A stretch of 64,000 nucleotides of DNA from Zea mays (lineage: Eukaryota > Streptophyta > Magnoliopsida > Poales > Poaceae): NCBI RefSeq assembly GCF_902167145.1, contig NC_050096.1:265940622-266004621 (forward strand), given 5' to 3'. Under the pieces are notes generated by a model. It saw only the letters and a list, made by a program, of their open reading frames with translations. It was not told the DNA's origin and made no database searches. The translations under genes and the position numbers were made by a program. This document shows positions 46,662 to 56,544 of the stretch, piece by piece; position 1 is the first letter of the stretch, and each line of letters starts with the position of its first letter.

Positions 46662-49355
46662 TTAGTTCTTGACTTTAGGTACCCAAATGGTTTTGGGTCC
46701 TTTGGAATTAGACACAAGAACTTTGGGTACCCAAACACAAGTCTTGGAGCCCTTGTGCTTGCCCCCAACATATTTGGCAACTACCTTGCCGGATTTGTTA
46801 GTTAAAACATAAGATGCATCAAAAGTTTTGAATGAAAGATTATGTTCATTTGATGCACTAGGAGTTTTCTTAGGCAACTTAGCACGGGTTGGTTGCCTAG
46901 AACTAGATGTCTCACCCTTATACATAAAAGCATGATTTGGGCCAGAGTGAGACTTCCTAGAATGAATTCTCCTAATTTTGCTCTCGGGATAACCGGCAGG
47001 GTACAAAATGTAACCCTCGTTATCCTGAGGCATGGGAGCCTTGCCCTTAACAAAGTTGGACAATTTTTTAGGAGGGGCACTAAGTTTGACATTGTCTCCC
47101 CTTTGGAAGCCAATGCCATCCTTGATGCCCGGGCGTCTCCCATTATAAAGCATGCTACGAGCAAATTTAAATTTCTCATTTTCTAAGTTGTGCTCGGCAA
47201 TTTTAGCATCTAGTTTTGCTATATGATCATTTTGTTGTTTAATTAAAGCCATATGATCATGAATAGCATTAACATCAATATCTCTACATCTAGTGCAAAT
47301 AGATACATGTTCAACGATAGATGTAGAGGGTTTGCAAGAATTAAGTTCAACAATCTTAGCATGTAGAATATCATTTTTATCTCTAAGATCGGAAATTGTA
47401 ACTTTGCAAACATCAAAATCTTTAGCCTTAGCAAGCAAGTTTTCATTTTCATTTCTAAGGCTAGCAAGAGAAATGTTTAATTCTTCAATCCTAGCAAGCA
47501 AATCATCATTATTATCTCTAGGATTGGGAATTGAAACATTACAAACATGTGAATCAACCTTAGCATTTAAACTAGCATTTTCATGTCTAAGGTTGTCAAT
47601 CATCTCACGGCAAGTGCTTAGCTCACTAGATAACTTTTCACATTTCTCAATTTCAAGAGCATAAGCCTTTTTAACCTTAACATGCTTCTTATTTTCCTTA
47701 ATAAGGAGGTCCTCTTGGGAATCCAAGAGGTCATCTTTTTCATGAATAGCACTAACCAATTCATTTAATTTCTCCTTTTGAGCTATGTTAAGGTTGGCAA
47801 AAAGGGAACGCAAATTATCCTCCTCATCACTAGCATTATCATCACTAGAAGACTCATATTTAGTGGAGGAGTTAGATTTAACCTTCTTCCGCTTGCCGTC
47901 CTTTGCCATGAGGCACTTGTGGCCGACGTTGGGGAAGAGAAGTCCCTTGGTGACGGCGATGTTGGCGGCGTCCTCGTCGTCGGAGGAGTCGCTTGAGCTT
48001 TCGTCGGAATCCCACTCCCGACAAACATGGGCATCGCCGCCCTTCTTCTTGTAGTACCTCTTCTTTTCCTTTCTTCTCCCCTTCTTGTCGTCGCCTCGGT
48101 CACTGTCACTAGATATAGGACATTTAGCAATAAAATGACCGGGCTTACCACACTTGTAGCAAACCTTTTTGGAGCGGGACTTGTAGTCTTTCCCCCTCCT
48201 TTGCTTGAGGATTTGGCGGAAGCTTTTGATGACGAGCGCCATTTCCTCATTGTCGAGCTTGGAGGCGTCTATTGGTTGTCGACTTGGTGTAGCCTCCTCC
48301 TTCTTGTCCTCCGTCGCCTTGAATGCGACGGGTTGAGCCTCGGATGTAGATGGATCATCAAGCTCGTTGATCTTCCTCGAGCCTTCGATCATGCACTCAA
48401 AACTTACAAAATGCCCGATTACTTCCTCGGGGGTCATTTTAGTATATCTAGGATTACCACGAATTAATTGAACTTGAGTAGGGTTAAGGAAAATAAGAGA
48501 TCTTAGAATAACCTTAACCATTTCATGGTCATCCCATTTTATGCTTCCGAGGTTGCGCACTTGGTTCACCAAGGTCTTGAGCCGGTTGTACATGTGTTGT
48601 GGCTCCTCCCCTTTGCGAAGCCGGAACCGACCGAGCTCCCCCTCGATCGTTTCCCGCTTGGTGATCTTGGTGAGCTCATCTCCTTCGTGCGCGGTTTTTA
48701 GCACATCCCAAACCTCCTTGGCGCTCTTCAACCCTTGCACTTTGTTATACTCCTCTCTACTTAAAGAGGCGAGGAGTATCGTTGTCGCTTGAGAGTTGAA
48801 GTGCTCGATTTGGGCCACCTCATCCTCATCATAGTCCTTATCCCCTACCGACGGTACCTGTGCACCAAACTCAACAACATCCCATATACTTTTGTGGAGT
48901 GAGGTTAGATGAAATCGCATTAAATCACTCCACCTAGCATAATCTTCACCATCAAAAGTTGGTGGTTTGCCTAATGGGACGGAAAGTAAAGGTGCATGTT
49001 TAGAAATGCGAGGGTAATGTAGGGGGATCTTACTAAACTTCTTACGCTCTTGGCGTTTAGAAGTTACGGAGGGCGCGTCGGAGCCGGAGGTCGATGTTGA
49101 TGAAGTGTCGGTCTCGTAGTAGACCACTTTCCTCATCCTCTTTTGCTTGTCCCCACTCCGATGCGGCTTGTGGGAAGAAGATTTTTCCTTCTTCTCTTTG
49201 TGAGAAGAAGATTTCTTCTCCTTCCCTTTGTTGGAGGAGATCTTCTTCTTCTCCCTCCTCTTGGTGCGGTACTCTTCCGATGAAGTGCTCCCTTGGCTTG
49301 TAGTGGGCTTTTCGCCGGTCTCCATTTCCTTCTTGGCGTGATCTCCCGACATCAC
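46662..49355 (-). CDS. Element D gag
   Basis: 897 residues from ATG 49355 (a second ATG follows directly) to TAA 46662-46664. The leader between primer-binding site and ATG is only about 30 nt. Features: a basic Ser/Lys-rich N-terminus (SSNKGKEKKSSSHKEKK), the gag core from about residue 133 (TFDGEDYARWSDLMRFHLTS) through VKVILRSLIF, one zinc knuckle CYKCGKPGHFIAKC at about 398-411, an acidic and Ser-rich linker (EWDSDESSSDSSDDEDA), a long coiled coil with repeated L.NEN..LLAK motifs, and the tail TIWVPKVKN. This is longer than most Copia gags, as usual for Sireviruses. The frame is intact and matches the broken gags of A and A'. Confidence 0.93.
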   Translation of the reverse strand: MMSGDHAKKEMETGEKPTTSQGSTSSEEYRTKRREKKKISSNKGKEKKSSSHKEKKEKSSSHKPHRSGDKQKRMRKVVYYETDTSSTSTSGSDAPSVTSKRQERKKFSKIPLHYPRISKHAPLLSVPLGKPPTFDGEDYARWSDLMRFHLTSLHKSIWDVVEFGAQVPSVGDKDYDEDEVAQIEHFNSQATTILLASLSREEYNKVQGLKSAKEVWDVLKTAHEGDELTKITKRETIEGELGRFRLRKGEEPQHMYNRLKTLVNQVRNLGSIKWDDHEMVKVILRSLIFLNPTQVQLIRGNPRYTKMTPEEVIGHFVSFECMIEGSRKINELDDPSTSEAQPVAFKATEDKKEEATPSRQPIDASKLDNEEMALVIKSFRQILKQRRGKDYKSRSKKVCYKCGKPGHFIAKCPISSDSDRGDDKKGRRKEKKRYYKKKGGDAHVCREWDSDESSSDSSDDEDAANIAVTKGLLFPNVGHKCLMAKDGKRKKVKSNSSTKYESSSDDNASDEEDNLRSLFANLNIAQKEKLNELVSAIHEKDDLLDSQEDLLIKENKKHVKVKKAYALEIEKCEKLSSELSTCREMIDNLRHENASLNAKVDSHVCNVSIPNPRDNNDDLLARIEELNISLASLRNENENLLAKAKDFDVCKVTISDLRDKNDILHAKIVELNSCKPSTSIVEHVSICTRCRDIDVNAIHDHMALIKQQNDHIAKLDAKIAEHNLENEKFKFARSMLYNGRRPGIKDGIGFQRGDNVKLSAPPKKLSNFVKGKAPMPQDNEGYILYPAGYPESKIRRIHSRKSHSGPNHAFMYKGETSSSRQPTRAKLPKKTPSASNEHNLSFKTFDASYVLTNKSGKVVAKYVGGKHKGSKTCVWVPKVLVSNSKGPKTIWVPKVKN

Positions 49356-49382
49356 TTCGAGCGGTTAGGCTCTAATGAAGCA

Positions 49383-49400
49383 CCGGGCTCCGATACCAAT
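49383..49400 (-). other. Element D primer-binding site
   Basis: On the element strand ATTGGTATCGGAGCCCGG follows the 5' LTR and contains the GGTATCGGAGC core complementary to initiator methionine tRNA. Confidence 0.8.
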
Positions 49401-50730
49401 TGAAAGTCGCCTAGAGGGGGGTGAATAGGGCGAAACTGAAATTTACAAATGTAAACACAACTACAAGCCGGGTTAGCGTTAGTAATGAAGAAACGAGTCC
49501 GCGAGAGAGGGCGCAAAACAAATCCCAAGCGAATAAGCAAGTGAGACACGGAGATTTGTTTTACCGAGGTTCGGTTCTTGCAAACCTACTCCCCGTTGAG
49601 GAGGCCACAAAGGCCGGGTCTCTTTCAACCCTTCCCTCTCTCAAACGATCCACGGATCGAGTGAGCTTTCTCTTCTCAATCACTTGGAACACAAAGTTCC
49701 CACAAGGACCACCACAAGTTTGGTGTCTCTTGCTTCAAATTACAAGTGAGTTTGATTGCAAAGAATGGATCAAGAAAGAAGAAAGCAATCCAAGCGCAAG
49801 AGCTCGAAAGAACACAAGCAAATCACTCTCTCTAATCACTATGGCGTTGTGTGGAGTTTGGAGAGGATTTGATCTCTTTGGTGTGTCTAGAATTGAATGC
49901 TAGAGCTCTTGTAGTAGTTGGGAAGTGGAAAACTTGGATGCAATGAATGGTGGGGTGGTTGGGGTATTTATAGCCCCAACCACCAAAAGTGGCCGTTGGG
50001 AGGCTGTCTGCTCGATGGCGCACCGGACAGTCCGGTGCACACCGGACAGTCCGGTGCCCCTTGCCACGTCATCACTGCCGTTGGATTCTAGCCGTTGGAG
50101 CTTCTGTCTTGTGGGCCCGCCTGGGTGTCCGGTGCACACCGGACATCTACTGTTCCTTGTCCGGTGTGCCGGAATGGGCGCGCCTGACATCTGCGCGCGC
50201 AGAGCGCGCATTAAATGCGCGGCAGAGAGCCGTTGGCGCGGAGATAGCCGTTGCTCCGCTAGTACACCGGACAGTCCGGTGCACACCGGACAGTCCGGTG
50301 AATTATAGCGGAGCGACTGAAGTGAAATCCCGAGGCTGGCGAGTTCCTGAGGCCGCGCTTCCTTGGAGCACCGGACACTGTCCGGTGTACACCGGACAGT
50401 CCGGTGAATTATAGCGCGCCGGCCTGGAAAATTCCCGAAGGTGGCGAGTTTGCGCTGAAGTCCTCTGGTGCACCGGACACTGTCCGGTGGTGCACCAGAC
50501 ACTGTCCGGTGTACACCGGACAGTCCGGTGCTCCCAGACCAGAGGGCCTTCGGTTCCCACTTGGCTCCTTTGTTGAATCCAAAACTTGGTCTTTTTATTG
50601 GCTGAGTGTGAACCTTTTACACCTGTGTAATCTATACACTTGGGCAAACTTAGTTAGTCCAAATGTTTGTGTTAGGCAATTCAACCACCAAAATTAATTA
50701 GGGACTAGGTGTAAGCCTAATTCCCTTTCA
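49401..50730 (-). repeat. Element D right (5') LTR
   Basis: 1330 bp. Differs from the left copy by one missing G near 49420, A/G at CGCGCCGGCC, G/A at GCACCAGACAC, T/G at GGCTGAGTG and G/A at GTGTTAGGC. Confidence 0.95.
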
Positions 50731-51732
50731 GCTGGCCACGGTGGCCGAAGCTCTGGCGGCAATGGCGAGCGGAATTAAGCTCGCCGGAGCTAAGGGAAAG
50801 TGGCTGGCCGGTGAGGGTGAGTGCGGGGCGAAGTGGGGCGCGCCTGGGGAGGCTTTATAGGCACGGCGCGGTGCACGGGCGGTCGTGGACCGGCGAGTGC
50901 GCGCGGGCGTGCACTGGGAGGCGCGGTGCGCGAACGGGCGTGAACCAGGGGTGTCAGCCGCGGTCGAACACGTGTTCCCGTTGCCTCTGCCCCTGTTCAA
51001 GCGCCGATTGGGAGCAAATCTTCGCGAATTTGGGCAAGATCACTGCAAGGGATTTGTTCACCAGACCAAGCTTTGTCTTTTGTGTATGGACGACGTGCGG
51101 TTTTAGGCTAGGGACAGGGAGTTGTAGCGTCACCAAGGTGCCAGTGTCAGAATGCCTGGTCCCGAGGTTGAGCTGCGCCAAAACCGTGCCAAACGAATTT
51201 GGTTTGAGTTCAAACTTTCCCAGAATGTGTTCAAGGGAATTTGGCACAACTTTGATATTTGGATCTTCTGGCTTTGAGTTTTGAAAAACAGAGAACACAA
51301 ATGATCTTTGAGAAGAGGTCTGAAATTCAGAAATTCAGAAATCTGAATTTCTCTAAGGGTTCATAGATCAAGGGCTGATTTGGGAATTTATTTGAGTTAT
51401 TTTGGCTAAGCCTTCTCAATCTTTCTTGTTGCTTAATAAATATACTTTAACTTATATAATTGGCTCAACTCAAAATTTTAAACTTTTCATTCCCTTTTTC
51501 ATATTTTCTTGAATTTTGTTTATGGGGCTTACTTAGGGTTTTTAAATTAGGGTTGCACATTCTACCCTTTTCAAGGACTCAATTGTTTGATCATGACACT
51601 TTTAAGTATATACTTGGTGAATTATTTCTCACTTAAGTTATTTTGATGCTCATGCTTACTTTGGTTCACATAAAATAATGGCTCTTAGGTTTGGCATTTG
51701 AGAGAAACCCTAGGTGACACTGGGGTGTCACA
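50731..51732 (-). repeat. Element E right (5') LTR, part right of element D
   Basis: It resumes with GCTGG, the second copy of the 5-bp target duplication (first copy 41196-41200), and ends GGGGTGTCACA at 51732, matching the left LTR end at 31313. Confidence 0.9.
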
Positions 51733-53213
51733 GCTATAATCCAACCACAGACTCAGAGGCCCGATCTTCAGCTGGGGGTAGCGTTTCTATGGACACAGAA
51801 GATGTTCCACACGCTCATCCTGACTATCCGATTGACATCACAGGATGGACTTATCCAAAGACAAGATTCTCTATGGCAGAATATTGCTCCAGGAGGATAG
51901 TCAATCAGTATGCTCTGTCCTCAGACACCAATATTCAATGCTTTCACACTCAACTTCAATTTGATGTCTTCTGGGGCACTATGATGGATACCAACTTTCA
52001 CAAGCATCAAGTGATAGATTGGACTTTTATGCTGGGTCAATCAGTTATGGAGGACCTGATTCCCAAATTCGAGGCATGTGGTCTTTATCATTTTATGGGA
52101 CAGAGGACCGACTTCTGTGAGATGGCTGTGAAGCAATTCTTGGCCACTGCTGAGATTGATATTGATGAGGAATCCATCACTTGGATGACTGGCTTCAAGA
52201 GGTATTCTGCAACTTTTGCTGAATTTGCTACTACAAACAATTTGGATTATGATACAATTTCAGCTGGGATTGATTTGTACATTGAGGATAACTTTGAAGA
52301 ATTTGTGCAATTCTATGAGCCAGCAAGACTGGGAATTCCTAGAAGGTTTGGTGAGACAGCAGGACTGAGGCATCATCCTGCTGTGATTAACAAAATTGCC
52401 AGAGTCACAATTCTTCCCAAGAGTGGAGATAAAAGCAAAATTAGAGACAAGTTCTGGAACATTATCCACCATGTCATGAATGGTGAGGTAATGAATGTTG
52501 TGCTATTCATTATGAGACAATTAAATGACCTCAAAATGGACAAGAACCAGAACTTAGCCTATGCTCCATACATTATGGCTCTTATCAAAGCTAAGACCAG
52601 ATTTGAGGGGCATTGTGAGATAGTTCACACTCCTTTTAGGCCCTTCAAGAATGAGATTGGGTTCCTCACCAGGACTCTTACTTTCTTCCCAGATGATGAG
52701 GAAGAAGTTGGTGATGATGCAGGAGAAGCTCCTGAAGCTGATGCAGAGCAGATGCCTCCTCCTCCACCTCCTCCTCAGCCTTAGCAGTACTGGCAGCCTG
52801 GTCCAGGCTATTTTGACCCTTACTTTCAGAACATGCAGCAAGGGCTCCAGACCCACATGGATGGCCGCTTCCAGGGCATGATGACCCATATGAACCAGCG
52901 CATGGATGCCATGCAATCTCGCTTTGATGATAACTTGGATGCGATAAACTTTGAGCTTTCTAAATTTCGCAGTCACATCCAAGACACTGCCACTGATCCC
53001 ATCATGACCAGACTAAACAACATGCAGCAGAGTTTTCAAGACAATATGGGGGCTCTATCTAGTCAGTTTGACAATCTATCTACCAATGAAAGCATTCAAG
53101 ATATAAGTCAGAGGCAGTAGCAGCTCCAGCAGGACTTTGGGCAGTTCTCCTCTCTCTTTGACACCTTCAGCACTCATTATTATAGCATGTATCCTCCACC
53201 TGGTGGTCAGTGA

Positions 53214-53836
53214 GGCCTCTCCTTTGTGGCAATTGATGCCAAAGGGGAGAGAAGAGAAGAGAAGTTGGAAATATCATATTTAGGGGGAGTTCGCTCATGT
53301 GGACATTGAGACTATGCATGTGCATGTTTACTATGTTAAGTCTTATGCACTTGGTTACTATTTGAACTTTATGTCTTATGCATTTGGTGAACTATGTCTT
53401 ATGGTTGTGGACAAATATTTGTAATATTCTGTGGGTTGAACTATGTGTGTTAAATCTTATGTTTAAATTAGTTCAAATTATTGTGTGAATGGTTGATCGA
53501 GGAGTGATTAAATTTGTTGCACTTACTTTACATATTACTTCTTGTATGCCTCGATAACCATAATTGTAGGAAGATCTCCATCAAAACTCCGATCGATTAT
53601 GTTTGTTGTATCTTCACCTAGAAATATCATGCACACACATAGGGGGAGTTATTCCTACATTCTGAGTTTTATTGGGATTTATCTATCTCTCGGACGGAAC
53701 TTCAAATCAAGATAAGTCTTATGAAACTCATCTCTAAAATCCTTCTTATACCTAAGGTATGAGGGAGATTCGAAAAACAAAACTTCTCTTGGATATAATG
53801 TGTAGTGTTGTCATCAATTACCAAAAAGGGGGAGAT
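53214..53836 (+). other. Element B 3' non-coding region with multiple polypurine tracts
   Basis: Tracts CCAAAGGGGAGAGAAGAGAAG (about 53239), TTAGGGGGAGTT (about 53280), TAGGGGGAGTT (about 53640) and AAAAAGGGGGAGAT (53823-53836, touching the LTR) punctuate otherwise T-rich sequence. Confidence 0.75.
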
Positions 53837-55499
53837 TGTGAATCATCTAGGCCCCTTAGTGATGTTTTGGTAATTAATGGTAATTGTTTGTGGACAAACG
53901 GTTCTTGGAGAAATAAGAATGCAGGGTTGGACCACATAGAACAGAAAATCTTGGAGATTTATAAGCATTGGTTGAGGATCAAGTGAAGGCAAAGGTATAA
54001 CATAGGTTTTGTTTTTGCCGGTCTCCAGGAGTTTAGAGAAGTTATTTGACCGGATTAGTAGGCTAGATGGTCGTACTATTAAGAGGGGTCAATGACGTTT
54101 GTCTGTGTAAAACTTAGTGCCTCATAGAGCATCTAGTGGTTGCATTTGCATGAGGACTAACAACACTTCCAATTTCATGAGTTAAAAATCTTTTCAAAAG
54201 CGTGTTTGAAAATTGCTAAGTCTTGGGATAGGCGGACCGTCCGGGCCATGTGGGCGGACCGTTCGTGATCCTCTAGTGGGGTCCGAAGTATGTTTACTTC
54301 GGACTAGTCCTATTCATTTGTACTGTGGACCGTTCGGGCCTTGGGGCCGGACCGTCCGCAGTCCTGACCAGAGAAGATTGCTCTCTGCACAGTCCCTGTT
54401 TTATTGTGCGGATTGTCCGGCCAGGGTCGGCGGACCGTCCGTGAGTGCCAAATGGATTTGGGCAGGGACTGTGTGTTTTTGGATGTTTCTACTACGGACT
54501 GTCCAGAGGATAAGCCCGGACAGTACTAACTCCCAGGTCATGGACCGTCCGGCCTTGTAGGGCGGACGGTTCGCATGTGTTAACTCCTCTTGGTCAGAGC
54601 TCTGGTGCTCCAAGTTGCCAGGTCTCGGACGGTCCGGCCAAGGTTGGCGGACTGTCCGGACCTCACTTTTCTGACAGCTCTGACAAATTTCAAACGGGAA
54701 AACTAGTCATTATATTTACGGCGGACCGTCCGCGTATGCGCAGAATGTGTGATGTTTGCACATAACGGTTGGATTTTTTAGGTGGGCTATAAATAGAAGG
54801 GGAGCTCGTGTGTGAGGGCTCTCTTGGCCATTCCTTGCACACATTGAGCTCATTTGTGATCCTCCCACTCATTCTATCACACTCCTTGCTTGAGATTGCA
54901 TTCTAGTGAGAGATTGAGAGTTCCTAGTGCATTTGCATCCATTGGTGATTCTTGAGGCACTAGGTGGTACACCGAGCAAGCGTCATCGGCTTGTTATTCT
55001 TGGAGGTTGCCGCCTCCTAGACGGCTCGGGTGTTGTCTCCATCGAGCTCTCCAAGAAGATTGTGGTGGAGCCGCGGTGTTGATTGTGAGGGGTTTGCGCA
55101 TACCTCGCCGGAGCGGCAAAGGTGACATTAGTGGAAACAAGGTATTGAGTGATTTCTTGTCCACTTGGCTCAAAGATCAAGTCGTGTCTTGATAGAGGAG
55201 CAAGTGAGAGCTTGAAGTCCACCTCAACGTGGATTAGGGGTGATCGGCAAATCACCGATACCACGGGATAAAATCCGGTGTCTTCCTTTTCTTGCATTAC
55301 CTATTGTCGTGCAAGTGATTAGTATTTTGCATATTGTTCTTCGAGTATACAATCACCATAGTTGATTCTCATAGATTGTTTACTTGTTGTCACTAGAGAA
55401 TTTATACCTCTTGTTATCTTGATTAAATTTCTCTAGTGTTTTTGATTTTAGTCAAAACCGTCTATTCACCCCCCTCTAGCTGGTGTCCTAGATCCTACA
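53837..55499 (+). repeat. Element B 3' LTR
   Basis: 1663 bp, TGTGAATCATC to GATCCTACA. Relative to the 5' LTR it carries about 26 extra bases near 54535-54560 and lacks about 22 bases near 54735, both within the palindrome array. Confidence 0.9.
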
Positions 55500-55719
55500 C
55501 CTGGTGCACCGGACAGTCCGGTGCGCCAGACCAGGGTACACTCGGTTTCTTTGCTCCTTTGTATTTGAACCCTATCTTCAATCTTTTATTGGTTTGTGTT
55601 GAACCTTTATGCACCTGTAGGTCATATACTCTAGAGCAAACTAGTTAGTCCATTATTTGTGTTGGGCATTCAACCACCAAAATTAATTATAGGAAAAGGT
55701 TAACCTTATTTCCCTTTCA
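55500..55719 (-). repeat. Shared A/A' LTR, second part
   Basis: CCTGGTGCACCGG to TTTCCCTTTCA, matching the end of the element A left LTR (9830-10062). The first five bases are the target duplication of element B. It completes the LTR begun at 17912. Confidence 0.88.
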
Positions 55720-56544
55720 ATCTTTCCCTTTTTGGTGATTGATGCCAACACAAACCAAAGCAAATATATAAATGCAAAAATGAACTAGTTTGCATAAGGT
55801 AAGTGCATAGGTTACTTGGAATTAAACCAATTTATAATTTCACTAGATATGAATGGATTGCTTTCTTTTATTTAACATTTTTGGACCACATTTGCACCAT
55901 TTTTTTGTTTTTGCAAATCTTTTTGGAAAATCTTTTCAAAGTCTTTTGCAAATAGTCAAAGGTATGTGAATAAGATTGCAAGAAGCGTTTTCAAGATTTG
56001 AAATTTCTCCCCCTGTTTCAAGTGCTTTTCCTTTGACTTAAACAAAACTCCCCATGAATGAAATTCTCCTCTTAGTTTTTAAGAGGGTTTTAATAGATAC
56101 CAATTTTGAAAATATACCTAATTGAAGAAATTGCTTATCACAAGATACTAATTTGAAAAACAAACTTTTGTGATAACCAAATAAATCTTCATTTCGAAAA
56201 TTTTAAAGTTGGTGGTGCGGTCCTTTTGCTTTGGGCTTAATATCTTCTCCCCCTTTGGCATTAATCGCCAAAAACGGAGACGTTGAGAGCCCTTTTACTT
56301 TCTCCCCATCGGTACAAGTAAATAAGAGTGAAGGATTATACCAATTTGGAGTGATGTGGAGCGACGGTGAAGGGTAAATGATATCGATGGAGTGGAGTGG
56401 AGGGTGGAAGCCATGTCTTCGCCAAAGACTCCATTTCCCTTTCAATCTACGAATTAGCATAGAAATACACTTGAAAATACATTAGTCGTAGTCATGAAAG
56501 AGATATAATCAAAGGCATACAAATGAGCTATGTGTGCAATGTTT
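55720..56544 (-). other. A' non-coding region with polypurine tracts
   Basis: Near copy of 10063-10889, with CTCCCCCTGTTTC and CTTCTCCCCCTTTGG tracts. It follows the shared LTR without any target duplication. Confidence 0.7.

Larger units (their letters stand above)
41201..50730 (-). mobile_element. Element D: intact young Sirevirus (Copia)
   Basis: 9530 bp with LTRs 41201-42531 and 49401-50730 and an exact GCTGG target duplication (41196-41200 and 50731-50735) within the right LTR of element E. The LTRs differ by four substitutions and one G in a G run. Intact gag (46662-49355), intact pol (43406-46648), primer-binding site and several polypurine tracts are present, so the element could be autonomous. 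Confidence 0.95.
26822..51732 (-). mobile_element. Element E: Tekay-like Ty3/Gypsy chromovirus, split by element D
   Basis: LTRs 26822-31313 and 37509-51732 (the latter holding element D), internal region 31314-37508 on the minus strand, flanked by ACTAT (26817-26821) and GCTAT (51733-51737), a target duplication with one mismatch. The primer-binding site in element sense (GCTGGTATCGGAGC, 37495-37508) abuts the right LTR. A C-terminal chromodomain and very long LTRs fit the Tekay/Del clade. The total of about 15.4 kb without D recalls the maize Flip family, from memory only. Confidence 0.88.
26720..53213 (+). pseudogene. Element B third ORF (env-like position), split by element E
   Basis: An ORF between pol and the 3' LTR, where many Sireviruses carry an env-like gene. 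Its 5' part (ATG at 26720, or further upstream in frame) runs to 26821. Element E then interrupts it and the same frame resumes at 51738. The right part has about 350 residues with aromatic, acidic sequence (RFSMAEYCSRR, ITWMTGFKR, FEEFVQFYEPARLG), then a seven-proline run and, after a TAG at 52782-52784, a methionine/glutamine-rich coiled-coil-like segment (MTHMNQRMDAMQSRF). A second TAG lies at 53118-53120 and the frame finally stops at TGA 53211-53213. I see no signal peptide or membrane segment, so the envelope label rests on position alone. It is broken by E and probably by the two TAG codons. Confidence 0.65.
18871..55499 (+). mobile_element. Element B: Sirevirus with third ORF, split by element E
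   Basis: 5' LTR 18871-20535, primer-binding site, gag, broken pol, third ORF, polypurine tracts and 3' LTR 53837-55499, all on the plus strand. It sits in the right LTR of element A with a near-perfect target duplication (CCTAG at 18866-18870, CCTGG at 55500-55504). Element E (26822-51732) is inserted in its third ORF. Without E and its duplication the element is about 11.7 kb. The LTRs differ by several percent and by indels, making it clearly older than E and D. Confidence 0.9.

Noticed and set aside
49900..50502. 200-codon ORF in both D LTRs
   Set aside because: It reads through the palindrome array (repeated TVRCTPDSV words), on the same strand as the element but within the LTR, without a domain.
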